DNA from: CAWGET01 sp963821715
Lineage (GTDB): Bacteria > Bacteroidota > Ignavibacteria > Ignavibacteriales > Melioribacteraceae
NCBI GenBank assembly: GCA_963821715.1
Contig: CAWGET010000007.1
Span: forward strand, 62,001-126,000
Direction of reading: 5' to 3'
Length of the DNA: 64,000 nucleotides
Shown in pieces: positions 44,431 through 53,838 of the stretch; within the stretch, counting starts at the first letter, position 1, and each line of letters starts with the position of its first letter. The position numbers and the translations under genes were made by a program. Below the pieces are notes generated by a model that did no database searches, had not been told where the DNA came from, and saw only the letters and a list, made by a program, of their open reading frames with translations.

Positions 44431-45744
44431 ATGTCAAAATTAAAAGACACACTACAGCAGAAAATTGAAGAATGGCGTCCGAGGACAACACGCTTGTTAA
44501 AAGAGCACGGCGATGTAAAAGTGGGTGAAGTTACCATAGCACAGGTAATCGGCGGAATGCGAGGAGTGAAGTGCCTAACCACAGATATTTCTTATCTAGA
44601 TCCGTTTGAAGGAATCAGGTTCCGCGGATACACAATTCCCGAAACGATGGAAAAACTTCCAAAAGTAAAAAACGGGGAGATGCCTTATGTTGAAGGATTT
44701 TTCCATCTTCTTTTAACCGGCGAAATCCCATCTGAAGAAGATGTTAACGAAGTGGCAAAAGAATTTAATAACAGAAAAAATGTACCGAGCTATGTTTTTG
44801 ATGTGCTGAAAGCAATGCCGAAAGATTCTCATCCGATGGCAATGCTCTCCGCGGCGATTATGTCTATGCAGAAAGAATCGGTGTTTATGCAGAAGTATAA
44901 CGAAGGCATAAGCAAAATGGATTATTGGGATCCGTATTATGAGGATGCGCTGAATCTGCTTGCCCGGCTTCCGCAGATTGCTGCATTTATCTATCGTTAC
45001 AAATATAAAAACGGCGATATAATTGCTCCGGACCCGGAATTGGATATGGGCGGAAATTTTGCCCATATGATGGGAGTTGATAAACCTTACGATGATCTTT
45101 CCAGAATGTATTTCATTCTTCACAGCGATCACGAGAGCGGAAATGTAAGCGCGCATACCGGACATTTGATAGCAAGCGCATTATCCGATATGTATTATGC
45201 TATATCGGGATTGGTGAACGGACTTGCAGGACCGCTGCATGGACTTGCGAACCAGGAAGTTCTCCGCTGGATTCAAAAAGTGAAAGAAGATATGGGAAAT
45301 AAAATTCCGAGCGAAGAAGAAATGAAGAAATTTGTTTGGGATACATTAAATTCAGGTCAGGTTATTCCGGGATTTGGACACGCAGTTTTGCGTAAAACAG
45401 ATCCGCGTTATAGTGCACAAAGAGAATTCAGTCTGCAGCATTTACCCGATGATCCATTGTTTAAATATGTAGATCTGCTTTATAAAGTTGTTCCTCCAAT
45501 TTTGGAAGAGCAGGGGAAAGCAAAAAATCCTTGGCCTAACGTAGACGCGCAGTCGGGAGTTATACAATGGCATTACGGCGTAACTGAGTATGATTTTTAT
45601 ACTGTAATGTTTGCTGTCGGCAGAGCAATCGGAGTATCGGCTAATATTATTTGGGCTCGCGCGCTTGGTTATCCGATTGAAAGACCAAAATCGATAACAA
45701 CGGATATGATGGAAGAAACAGCAGGAATAAAAGAGAAGAGTTAA
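44431..45744 (+). CDS. gltA: Citrate synthase, type I (eukaryote-like)
   Basis: Condenses oxaloacetate and acetyl-CoA to citrate; 437 residues. The N-terminus (about 1-60, K-L-K-D-T-L-Q-Q-K-I-E-E-W... G-G-M-R-G-V-K) and overall pattern are those of mitochondrial-type dimeric enzymes rather than the hexameric Gram-negative GltA. Catalytic residues are in place: His in G-P-L-H-G-L-A-N-Q-E, His in G-F-G-H-A-V-L-R-K-T-D-P-R and Asp in V-D-A-Q-S-G. GGAGGTG precedes the ATG, and a strong terminator follows the stop, so it is a single-gene unit or the end of hpnCDE. In Chlorobiota relatives carbon flow may run either way in this cycle; sequence alone does not say. Confidence 0.95.
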   Translation: MSKLKDTLQQKIEEWRPRTTRLLKEHGDVKVGEVTIAQVIGGMRGVKCLTTDISYLDPFEGIRFRGYTIPETMEKLPKVKNGEMPYVEGFFHLLLTGEIPSEEDVNEVAKEFNNRKNVPSYVFDVLKAMPKDSHPMAMLSAAIMSMQKESVFMQKYNEGISKMDYWDPYYEDALNLLARLPQIAAFIYRYKYKNGDIIAPDPELDMGGNFAHMMGVDKPYDDLSRMYFILHSDHESGNVSAHTGHLIASALSDMYYAISGLVNGLAGPLHGLANQEVLRWIQKVKEDMGNKIPSEEEMKKFVWDTLNSGQVIPGFGHAVLRKTDPRYSAQREFSLQHLPDDPLFKYVDLLYKVVPPILEEQGKAKNPWPNVDAQSGVIQWHYGVTEYDFYTVMFAVGRAIGVSANIIWARALGYPIERPKSITTDMMEETAGIKEKS

Positions 45745-45761
45745 ATTTTCCGACCTCACTC

Positions 45762-45793
45762 AAACCCTCTCCTAATCTAGGAGAGGGTTTTTT
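45762..45793 (+). terminator. Intrinsic terminator after gltA, repeat-derived
   Basis: AAACCCTCTCCTA (45762-45774) pairs perfectly over 13 bases with TAGGAGAGGGTTT (45778-45790) across loop ATC, followed by further T residues. With the GACCTCAC at 45752-45759 it matches the left half of the palindromic element at 13567-13604, so a dispersed repeat seems to have been taken over as the terminator. Confidence 0.88.
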
Positions 45794-45912
45794 ATTGATG
45801 AAGCTAAAGATAGATATTGCCTAATGCCGTCCGTGTTTAACCGAAGAATTGGGAAACAAGATTTACAGAATTTAGAATTTAAATAATACTTAAGAATTCG
45901 AGAGTTTAAAAT

Positions 45913-48900
45913 ATGTCAGTGAATGAAAAAAATCTATTGGATAAATCTCAATTAAAGAAACTCCGAGAAAAAATTCTTGCGGGTAAAGCCGCTTCAGATG
46001 AAGAAAGTTTTAATGATTTGCTTGAAGATTTTTCTTCAGTATTTAAAAATTTTGTTAAAAATGAATCTGAATTCAGTTACGCAGAAGTTATCCCGGAAAT
46101 ATCAAATTCTATAAACGCGTCTTTTCAATCTCAAACAGCTTCAGATCTTGCTGCAAAAATTGATCCGGATAATTTTTATGATTTCGGGGAAAAACTTTTA
46201 AACCTGGATTCAGAAACCGAATTTGATACAATTCAAGAATTAATTTTCGCTTATTTAAATCTATTTAGATTATCTGATTTTCTAAAAAGGATTTACAAGC
46301 AAAGAAAATGGGACAATCTAATTTACCAACTTATTGATAAGAGTAAGTTTACAACAGCAGCTTTATTTGAGCAGAGGAGAGTGACATATCCAAACAAAAC
46401 ACTTTTCAAAGTAATCCACGGAAAATCCGAAACAAACTATAGCTGGGATACCAGCGCGGAACAGGTCGCAGCGTATCGACGCTCATTTTTCACTCTGATG
46501 GATAAAGAAAATTTATCGGGTGAAAAAATAGCGTTCCTGATGGACAATAGCATTTATATGGCGATGCTGGATATTGCTTGTTTAACTTCGGGCATCGTAA
46601 ACATAATGATACCGGCTAATTCAGTTCCGCAGCATATTTTGTTCATTCTTAATCAATCGGAAGCTCCTCTTGTTGTTGTATCGGATGAGAAACAGCTCGC
46701 AAAAATTAAATCAATCAAAACTGAATTAACATTTCTTAAAACAGTTATACTCCTGCAGGGAAGAAGCGCGGAAGATTGGGTTTATTCTTTCAATGAATTT
46801 TTAGCATTGGATAACGAATCGTCTGAGCAAATGATTTCTGAATCATTATCCAAAATAAAGCCGAAATCTCTTGCGACGATAATGTACACTTCTGGAACAA
46901 CGGGAGAACCCAAAGGGATCATGTTTTCCCATATGAACATAGTTTCCAAACGATTCTACCGCGCGATGGCTTTGCCTCTTATAAGTTCGAAGGATAAATT
47001 TCTCGCTTATCTCCCTTTGTATCATACCTTCGGAAGGTGGCTGGAAATGATGGGTTCAATCTTTTGGGGTGCGGAATATACCTTTATGGAAAACCCTTCA
47101 GTCGATACAATGATTTCAAACATGGAACAAACGAAGCCGTCAATATTCATCAGCATTCCTAAAAAATGGAGCCAGTTGTTTGAATATATTTCAGCGCGCG
47201 TTGATTTAGAGATGGATGAAATAGAGGTGATTAAAGAAAAAGTGAAAGAAGTTACCGGCGGCAATTTGCGTTGGGGTTTATCTGCAGCGGGATTTTTACC
47301 GCCCGAAGTTTTTACATTTTTTCAAAAGAATGGTGTTGAGTTAATGAGCGGTTTTGGAATGACGGAAGCTACCGGAGGAATTACAATGACGCCGCCGGGA
47401 GAATATATTCCGAATTCATTAGGGGAATCCCTTCCGGGAATTGAAATTAAATTAGCCGAAGACGGAGAACTGCTTATACGCGGACCTTACGTGATGATAG
47501 GTTACTTCGACGAAACAGAAGAAGAAACTTTTTCCGATGGATGGTTCGCAACCGGCGATATTATGAGGATGGATGAAAATAATTTCATCGAGATTATCGA
47601 CAGGAAAAAAGAAATTTATAAAAACATTAAAGGCGAAACTGTCGCGCCGCAAAGGATTGAAAATTACTTTAAAGATTTCAAATCAATAAAACAGGTTTTT
47701 CTCGCGGGTGATCATCGTCCGTTCAACACTCTTCTAATTTATCCTGATTTAGAGGAGAAGGATTCACTTATTTCACGAATGACAATTCAGCAGCGGCAGG
47801 AATATTTTTCCTCTGTAATTGTGACGGTAAATAATTTTCTCGCACCGTTCGAAAGAATAGTTGATTTCAAGATAATCAAAGAACCATTCTCCGCCGAGAA
47901 AGGAGAGTTAACCCCAAAAAATACATACAAGCGTAGAGTAATAGAAAAAAATTACGCAGAAGAAATTGAGAGTATGTATTCGAAAAATCATACCGAAATT
48001 TTTGTTGGAGGAATTGAAGTTTGGATACCGAACTGGTTTCTGCGTGAAAAAGGAGCTTTGATTAGAGATTTAATCGCTATTCCGAATGGCATAACAATTC
48101 CCAAACTTCAGATAGAATTAAAAATTGAAAGGTGCAAGGACACGCAAAATTATTTTATAATCGGCGATTTTGTGTATAAAATTTCTACTAAGCATATTGA
48201 TCTTCAGCCTTTCTTCACAAATCCGGTTTATTGGCTCGGCAACCAAAGCCTTGTGTCCTTCACTAGGGAAGCGATTTATCAATGGTACAGGCAGTTTCAT
48301 AAAATTACTAAGGTGGAATTCTCGCATACGCTTGTTGAAAAATCTATAATTCAACAGCAGCGCGAAGAGATGAAGAAAATTCTGGGAGCGGGAGAACAAT
48401 CCTTAAATGGTCTTCATCTCGCAGCACAGATGCTCCAGTCCGCGGATCTTAACGACGGGTATTTAGCAGCCCAGTATATCAAATATATTCTTGAGGATGA
48501 AAATCTTCATCTCTTTAATTTGGCTTATGAAATTCTTTTCAGACCTGCGTTGATAGACCAATTACCAATACGACGAGAAATATTTAAAATTGCTGCCGCA
48601 AAAATAAGTGGCGAAGATTTCCAACGGCTTATGGAAATTTACCTTGATGAAAATTATGATCTGTTTGACGAAGCGGTTATTAGGAAACTCGTTGATGAAA
48701 GATATAGCGAAGATATTATAGAAATTATAGAATTTACTTTGCGGGATTATGTGGAGAAATTTTCAAGTGAGGATGATCTTTCGCACTCGCCAATCCCGAG
48801 TTTATTCAATCTTTTAGCTGCCTACGGAATACAGCATCCTACAAAATATCAATATATACGCCAGATAATTTCTAAGTATCAATTAAGCCTTGATTTTCCG

Positions 48901-50730
48901 CAAATCGGTTTCATGGCCTCAGGTGCCCGTACAAAAATGCGCGACGGATTCAGAAGCTGGCTCGGGGCAAATCAATCGGTCGCAGTAGATATGGAAACCG
49001 GCGAGGAATACCAGTGGAAGGATGTGGTAATAACCGAACCGGATATGGATGATGAAGACCGTGACAGGATAATAAAAGCGCTTACGGAAACTTCCATTCT
49101 GCGTGAAGCTTTATTTCTTTTTTCTAAAGGAAAATTGATCCGACTCGACAACATTTTACCGGGAGGTGTTTGGATAAGCCATTTGAGAAGTTACCATGAT
49201 AAATCAGTTTACAGGGTTTCTGTTCAGACGCGTTACCAGGGATCTTTCGACATCGTATTGAATTTGAATAAGGAACTTTCCGCCGAGAATGTAAAAGAAG
49301 AAGTTAACTGGCTGATAATGGCAGGTTCGAGGTATTTCATTCAGGAATTGATTGAGGATTTCGGCGGCTACTGGGAAGAGTACGATATGTGGAGCGGCAA
49401 ATTTGTGCCGGGCGATACGGTCGCGAGATTTTTAATGCGGGAGTCCAGGAAAAATGATAATCTCACACAGAGAAAGCTTCATAGCCTTTGGCCATTTTTT
49501 GTTTGGAATGCAGCAGCAGCCTATATTAATTTCTGGAAACTGACTAATCATCAATTAAAACTTTCTGATCCTTCGACAAATAATTTTCTCATTCCGACTC
49601 ACGATTATCAGACAGGAACCAAAGTTGTTTCGTTCTCAGAAAGAATTAAATCTGAATCAATGGTTGACCTTTTCAATAATTTTTATGAGAAATTTGTATT
49701 GGCAACCGAAGAGCAATATTTTTATTTAAAAAAGATTTCGATTTGGAATTACATATTCTCCGGAGTTATTAACGCTGAAGGAGAGAGAGTTGGAGTAGAA
49801 ATTCTGAAAGAGTTCAAAAATGAATTGAAAAACTCTGAGCTCAATTACAGAGATGATGTTCTAATCAAGCTCAATTTATTTTTAAAAACACTTGAAGAAG
49901 ATGGATTCATTCCGAAGCAACTATTCTTCGCGATAAAGCGATTCCACAGATGGTTTTTGCTAAACGAAGACGCGGCGCTCGAAGCTCAGGCCGAAATGCT
50001 TTATGAACTTTATGAGACTTATCATTTAAGCGAATTGGAAAAAAATTATCCTGAAACGAGAACGAGGTTTTTCCTCGAAACAGCATTCAGCGATTCATCT
50101 AAAGATTTAAAAAATTTATTATATGATATAGTAAAAAATCAGCATAAGAAAGAATTATCGCATGACGAAACTCTCGCGCTGCTATCAAACATTCCTTCTG
50201 AATTTGAATTAGACAATAAAGAATCATTTTTCCTAACTAGATTAAGTTATCCTCATTTGAAACCCAGCGATTCCGCGGCTCTGCTAAAAACAAGATCCGG
50301 AGGAACACAAAGCGCGAATCTTGTTGTTGAGTTTGAAGATTATGACGGAGCCATTTATTACATAAGAAAGCCGAATTCACCCAAAGAAATTTCACGATTG
50401 CATCAACTTTTCATCGATACAAATTTATTGGTTCATTTCAGGATCGATCATAATTATCTCGTGGCAGTTTCTGAACGCGGGTTTATTATCGGCGGTTTGT
50501 TTTATGTTCAAACTGATGAACAGACCGTTCACATGGAAAAAATTGTAGTCTCAAACCGTTACAGGCGTAAAGGAATAAGCGAAGGTTTAATGAATGAATT
50601 TTTTAATCGAATGAAAGACGAGCATATCAAATTTATTACAACGGGTTTTTTCCGCCCGGAATATTTTTACCGGTTCGGATTCAGTATCGAGCGGAAGTAT
50701 TCAGGTTTGGTGAAAGAATTAAAAATGTAG
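45913..50730 (+). CDS. Acyl-CoA-synthetase-like / unknown / GNAT fusion protein
   Basis: 1605 residues, no signal peptide. Residues about 155-690 form an ANL-family adenylating domain: ATP loop Y-T-S-G-T-T-G-E-P-K-G near 325-335, G-F-G-M-T-E-A-T-G-G, the hinge T-G-D-I-M-R-M-D-E and a C-terminal subdomain with D-R-K-K-E-I-Y-K; closest in style to long-chain fatty acyl-CoA synthetases. Residues about 1490-1605 form a GNAT acetyltransferase with the acetyl-CoA loop R-Y-R-R-K-G-I-S (1550-1556). The first 150 and roughly 700-1490 I do not recognise; the latter is rich in helices and aromatic residues. The two known ends suggest that one activates a carboxylate and the other passes an acyl group to an amine, but this is inference. 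No frame break is seen over 4.8 kb, so it is under selection. Single-gene unit between the gltA terminator and a convergent kinase. Confidence 0.8.
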   Translation: MSVNEKNLLDKSQLKKLREKILAGKAASDEESFNDLLEDFSSVFKNFVKNESEFSYAEVIPEISNSINASFQSQTASDLAAKIDPDNFYDFGEKLLNLDSETEFDTIQELIFAYLNLFRLSDFLKRIYKQRKWDNLIYQLIDKSKFTTAALFEQRRVTYPNKTLFKVIHGKSETNYSWDTSAEQVAAYRRSFFTLMDKENLSGEKIAFLMDNSIYMAMLDIACLTSGIVNIMIPANSVPQHILFILNQSEAPLVVVSDEKQLAKIKSIKTELTFLKTVILLQGRSAEDWVYSFNEFLALDNESSEQMISESLSKIKPKSLATIMYTSGTTGEPKGIMFSHMNIVSKRFYRAMALPLISSKDKFLAYLPLYHTFGRWLEMMGSIFWGAEYTFMENPSVDTMISNMEQTKPSIFISIPKKWSQLFEYISARVDLEMDEIEVIKEKVKEVTGGNLRWGLSAAGFLPPEVFTFFQKNGVELMSGFGMTEATGGITMTPPGEYIPNSLGESLPGIEIKLAEDGELLIRGPYVMIGYFDETEEETFSDGWFATGDIMRMDENNFIEIIDRKKEIYKNIKGETVAPQRIENYFKDFKSIKQVFLAGDHRPFNTLLIYPDLEEKDSLISRMTIQQRQEYFSSVIVTVNNFLAPFERIVDFKIIKEPFSAEKGELTPKNTYKRRVIEKNYAEEIESMYSKNHTEIFVGGIEVWIPNWFLREKGALIRDLIAIPNGITIPKLQIELKIERCKDTQNYFIIGDFVYKISTKHIDLQPFFTNPVYWLGNQSLVSFTREAIYQWYRQFHKITKVEFSHTLVEKSIIQQQREEMKKILGAGEQSLNGLHLAAQMLQSADLNDGYLAAQYIKYILEDENLHLFNLAYEILFRPALIDQLPIRREIFKIAAAKISGEDFQRLMEIYLDENYDLFDEAVIRKLVDERYSEDIIEIIEFTLRDYVEKFSSEDDLSHSPIPSLFNLLAAYGIQHPTKYQYIRQIISKYQLSLDFPQIGFMASGARTKMRDGFRSWLGANQSVAVDMETGEEYQWKDVVITEPDMDDEDRDRIIKALTETSILREALFLFSKGKLIRLDNILPGGVWISHLRSYHDKSVYRVSVQTRYQGSFDIVLNLNKELSAENVKEEVNWLIMAGSRYFIQELIEDFGGYWEEYDMWSGKFVPGDTVARFLMRESRKNDNLTQRKLHSLWPFFVWNAAAAYINFWKLTNHQLKLSDPSTNNFLIPTHDYQTGTKVVSFSERIKSESMVDLFNNFYEKFVLATEEQYFYLKKISIWNYIFSGVINAEGERVGVEILKEFKNELKNSELNYRDDVLIKLNLFLKTLEEDGFIPKQLFFAIKRFHRWFLLNEDAALEAQAEMLYELYETYHLSELEKNYPETRTRFFLETAFSDSSKDLKNLLYDIVKNQHKKELSHDETLALLSNIPSEFELDNKESFFLTRLSYPHLKPSDSAALLKTRSGGTQSANLVVEFEDYDGAIYYIRKPNSPKEISRLHQLFIDTNLLVHFRIDHNYLVAVSERGFIIGGLFYVQTDEQTVHMEKIVVSNRYRRKGISEGLMNEFFNRMKDEHIKFITTGFFRPEYFYRFGFSIERKYSGLVKELKM

Positions 50731-50773
50731 CAGATGTGAATCATGTATAAAAAATTAGAAGTAATTTTGGACC

Positions 50774-53611
50774 TTAAATATCAGCCGAGCGTAATTCTTT
50801 GGGAAATATTATTCTGAAGGTAGTGCCGGAATTTTTCTTGCTGCTTACTTTCACCTGAAGATTGTTTATCCTGCAATATTTTTCGATCAATGCAAGTCCC
50901 AGGCCGTTACCTTCAAATTGTCTGGTGTAACCTTGATCTTCCTGAGAGAACGGCACAAATAAACTTGGTAAATATTCTTTTGAGATTCCGATCCCGGTAT
51001 CAACTATATCAACAAATAAACTTCCGTCCTGCCCTTCATTTGCACGAATATTAACTTTACCATCTTGCGTATATTTTATAGCATTATCGATGAGGTTGGA
51101 GAATATCTGCTCCACGCTATGTCTATCGGCAAAAACGTTGCAATCATCACAGGAATGTGTAAATTCAAATTTTAATTTTTTACTATTTGCGATTTGGGAA
51201 TAATCAAAATAAATTTTGTCAAGAATATCTTCTACGATATTTAAGTAAACAGGTTTGAATTCAAATGATCCTGTTTGTATTTCAGCCATATTAAGAATGA
51301 GATCAATCGTGCGGATAATTCTTTTTCCAGCGCGATCAATAATTGTAAAGCTATCCTTCAGATCATCGCTTACTATATGATGCAAATCATCTTTTATTAA
51401 ACTGGAAAAGCTTATGATAGCATTCAGCGGAGTTCGAATTTCGTGCGACATTTGTGCCAAAAATTCCGACTTTAGTTTATCGGAGTTTTCGGCTTTCTCT
51501 TTAGCAGTAATCAGCTCATCTTCAAACTGACTTCGTTGAATTGCCGAAGCGAGAATATCGCCGGCAGTTTTTAAGGCGTCAATTTCTAAAGGACTCCAAT
51601 CGCGTTCCTTCTCGCAATCATCAAAACCTATTGAGCCCCAGAATTTGTTCCCGACAAAAACAGGAATTGTTAGAATCGATTTGATTCCGTATCCCGATAA
51701 AACTGACCTTTCCACTTCGGGCAGATCTTTTACTTTACCGCTTATCACTTTCCTGTTTAGTAATCGTTTCATCCAATCTTCAAAACCGATATCGATATAA
51801 TTCATGTTCTGCAAATCAGCTATATTATCCTGAGCGAATTTTGCGTCTGTTACAAATTCATATTTGTGTGATACCAAAAGGGTTTCGTCATCAGGATAAT
51901 CTGCAACAAAAATATTAGTTCGCGAAACACCTGCGGCGTTTGTTAACTCTTTTAAAACAAGAAGAATATTATCCTTCCAATCCGAAGAGCGGAGAAAATA
52001 TTTGGAAGCGAAATTAACGGCGTTAAGTATTTCTTCCCGTTTTTTGAGGGCTAAATCGTGCTCTTTCTTTTCGGTTATGTCAGTTAAGACACCGCTAATT
52101 CCAACAAATTTTTTATCTTTAATTTTGATTCGGTTTGAACTTCTAACCCATCGCAGTCCGCCGTGTTTATGATAAACTCTCATCTCAACGGGTTCAAACT
52201 TCCCCGAAAAAGATCTCTTCAGAGTAGTTTCGAGAAGATGCCTGTCTTCCTTATAAATAATATTTGAAATATTCATCCCTAGTAATTCATCGCGTTTGTA
52301 ACCGCTTATCGATTCGAGACTTGGACTTACGTATTCAATTATTAGATTTTTATCAAGGGAATAAATTATTTCGTTTATATTTTCAACCAGATAGCGGTAT
52401 TTTTCTTCCGAATCTTTCAAGGATTCTTCGGCTCTTTTTTTCTGATCGATATCCTGAACAAATCCTTCGAATAATTTAAATTCGCCCGTAGTATGTTTTA
52501 CGGGATAAGCGTTTAACGAAACCCAGATCGGTTCTCCGTCTTTTTTCTTCCAGAGAAATTCATATTCTTCTCCGCCGCCGCCGGTTAAATGTTTTTCAAC
52601 TGTTTTCTTTCGCTGAGTACTATCAAAGTATAAGTCTTTTTCCAAATCGAGTTCCAGTAATTCATTTTTGTTATACCCGAGAATATTAGCCAGAGCTTCA
52701 TTAACTGTAATGAACTTTCCTTCAAGAGTCGATTGAAAAATTCCTATAGGGGAAGAATGAAAGAGATATTTATATTTTTCGTCGGAAATTCTTAAACGTT
52801 TCTCCGCGTCAATGCGGTCGAGTGCGGCGGCGCAATGATCCGCCATTATTTGTAATATTTCTTTATCGTTTTCCGAAAATGCATTGAATTTATAACTGTG
52901 TATAGATAGAATACCTTTAACTTCGTTCGCTTTTCTTACGGGCACAATTAGCATGGAAGCGGATGGACGAGTTTTATTTCCGAAGGGAGTAAGGTCCTTA
53001 AATCTAAGATTTTCTTCTTTTCTGTGAATTAGTTTTGCGCCACTTTGAATTACTTCCTTCGAAGTATTTGAAGGCGGAGCGTTGACATAGGTCGGCGGAA
53101 ATTCTTTCCGTTTTCCATCAATAGTATCGATTAAAACTACTGGATAAATTTTGTTTTCTTTTGCGTCGTAAAGGTCGAGGCAGGCGGCATCCCAGCCGAT
53201 TAACGATTCAGCAGCATCAAAAATTATTTGAGCAGCTTCTTTTTCGTCAATCGATGCACTTAATTTGCGTCCTAATTCAATAAAGATTGCATTGAACTTT
53301 TCTTTCTTTATTTTATCCGTATCTTCATAAAAATTTATCTGGAAGAGATTTTCTCCCGGAAGTTTTTTGATTTCCAGTTCAATATTAATTGGATTCTTTT
53401 CTACATCTTGAGCTGAAAAAACTTCGCGAGCAGTTGATGAGGATTGGGAATGTTCAAAATTTAAAATATCTTTCCCGAAAAAATCGCTAAGGTTATACTC
53501 GTTAATGGCTTTGCCGTTAACCTTCAGCAGATTATGTGCCGTAAAATTTCCGAAAAGAATTGTCCCATCAGCGGATGAAATTAATACTGCCGGTTCGTTG
53601 GATAAAAGCAA
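50774..53611 (-). CDS. Multi-domain PAS/GAF sensor histidine kinase
   Basis: 945 residues, no membrane helices, so a soluble sensor. Order: PAS-like segment (about 1-95), GAF (about 110-270), PAS-PAC (about 275-395), PAS-PAC (about 400-520), GAF (about 535-700), HisKA with His723 in M-S-H-E-I-R-T-P-L-N, and HATPase_c with N-A-I-K-Y, D-T-G-I-G-I and G-L-G-L-A-L. No receiver domain and no response-regulator gene next to it, so its partner lies elsewhere. Start is uncertain: the TTG at 53611 is the first usual start codon, but the frame is open upstream to about 53680. Convergent with the fusion gene (43 bases) and divergent from pyrG. Confidence 0.92.
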   Translation of the reverse strand: MLLSNEPAVLISSADGTILFGNFTAHNLLKVNGKAINEYNLSDFFGKDILNFEHSQSSSTAREVFSAQDVEKNPINIELEIKKLPGENLFQINFYEDTDKIKKEKFNAIFIELGRKLSASIDEKEAAQIIFDAAESLIGWDAACLDLYDAKENKIYPVVLIDTIDGKRKEFPPTYVNAPPSNTSKEVIQSGAKLIHRKEENLRFKDLTPFGNKTRPSASMLIVPVRKANEVKGILSIHSYKFNAFSENDKEILQIMADHCAAALDRIDAEKRLRISDEKYKYLFHSSPIGIFQSTLEGKFITVNEALANILGYNKNELLELDLEKDLYFDSTQRKKTVEKHLTGGGGEEYEFLWKKKDGEPIWVSLNAYPVKHTTGEFKLFEGFVQDIDQKKRAEESLKDSEEKYRYLVENINEIIYSLDKNLIIEYVSPSLESISGYKRDELLGMNISNIIYKEDRHLLETTLKRSFSGKFEPVEMRVYHKHGGLRWVRSSNRIKIKDKKFVGISGVLTDITEKKEHDLALKKREEILNAVNFASKYFLRSSDWKDNILLVLKELTNAAGVSRTNIFVADYPDDETLLVSHKYEFVTDAKFAQDNIADLQNMNYIDIGFEDWMKRLLNRKVISGKVKDLPEVERSVLSGYGIKSILTIPVFVGNKFWGSIGFDDCEKERDWSPLEIDALKTAGDILASAIQRSQFEDELITAKEKAENSDKLKSEFLAQMSHEIRTPLNAIISFSSLIKDDLHHIVSDDLKDSFTIIDRAGKRIIRTIDLILNMAEIQTGSFEFKPVYLNIVEDILDKIYFDYSQIANSKKLKFEFTHSCDDCNVFADRHSVEQIFSNLIDNAIKYTQDGKVNIRANEGQDGSLFVDIVDTGIGISKEYLPSLFVPFSQEDQGYTRQFEGNGLGLALIEKYCRINNLQVKVSSKKNSGTTFRIIFPKELRSADI

Positions 53612-53838
53612 CTGTGATGTATATGGCTTCTCTTCCTGAATATTTCTTTCAAAACCCTTTAAAATACAATCCTCAATAATTCATTACAAAAAAAAATCAG
53701 ATGCAAATTTAAACGTAAGCCCTTAATTATCCAAATTTATTATCGTAAACCATTATTAAATTGTTTAGTTCCCGTAATATGTTTTTTAGTTTAACTTCTT
53801 TTTCTTATTTTGCGTTCAAAAATTACTGTGAGCTTATC

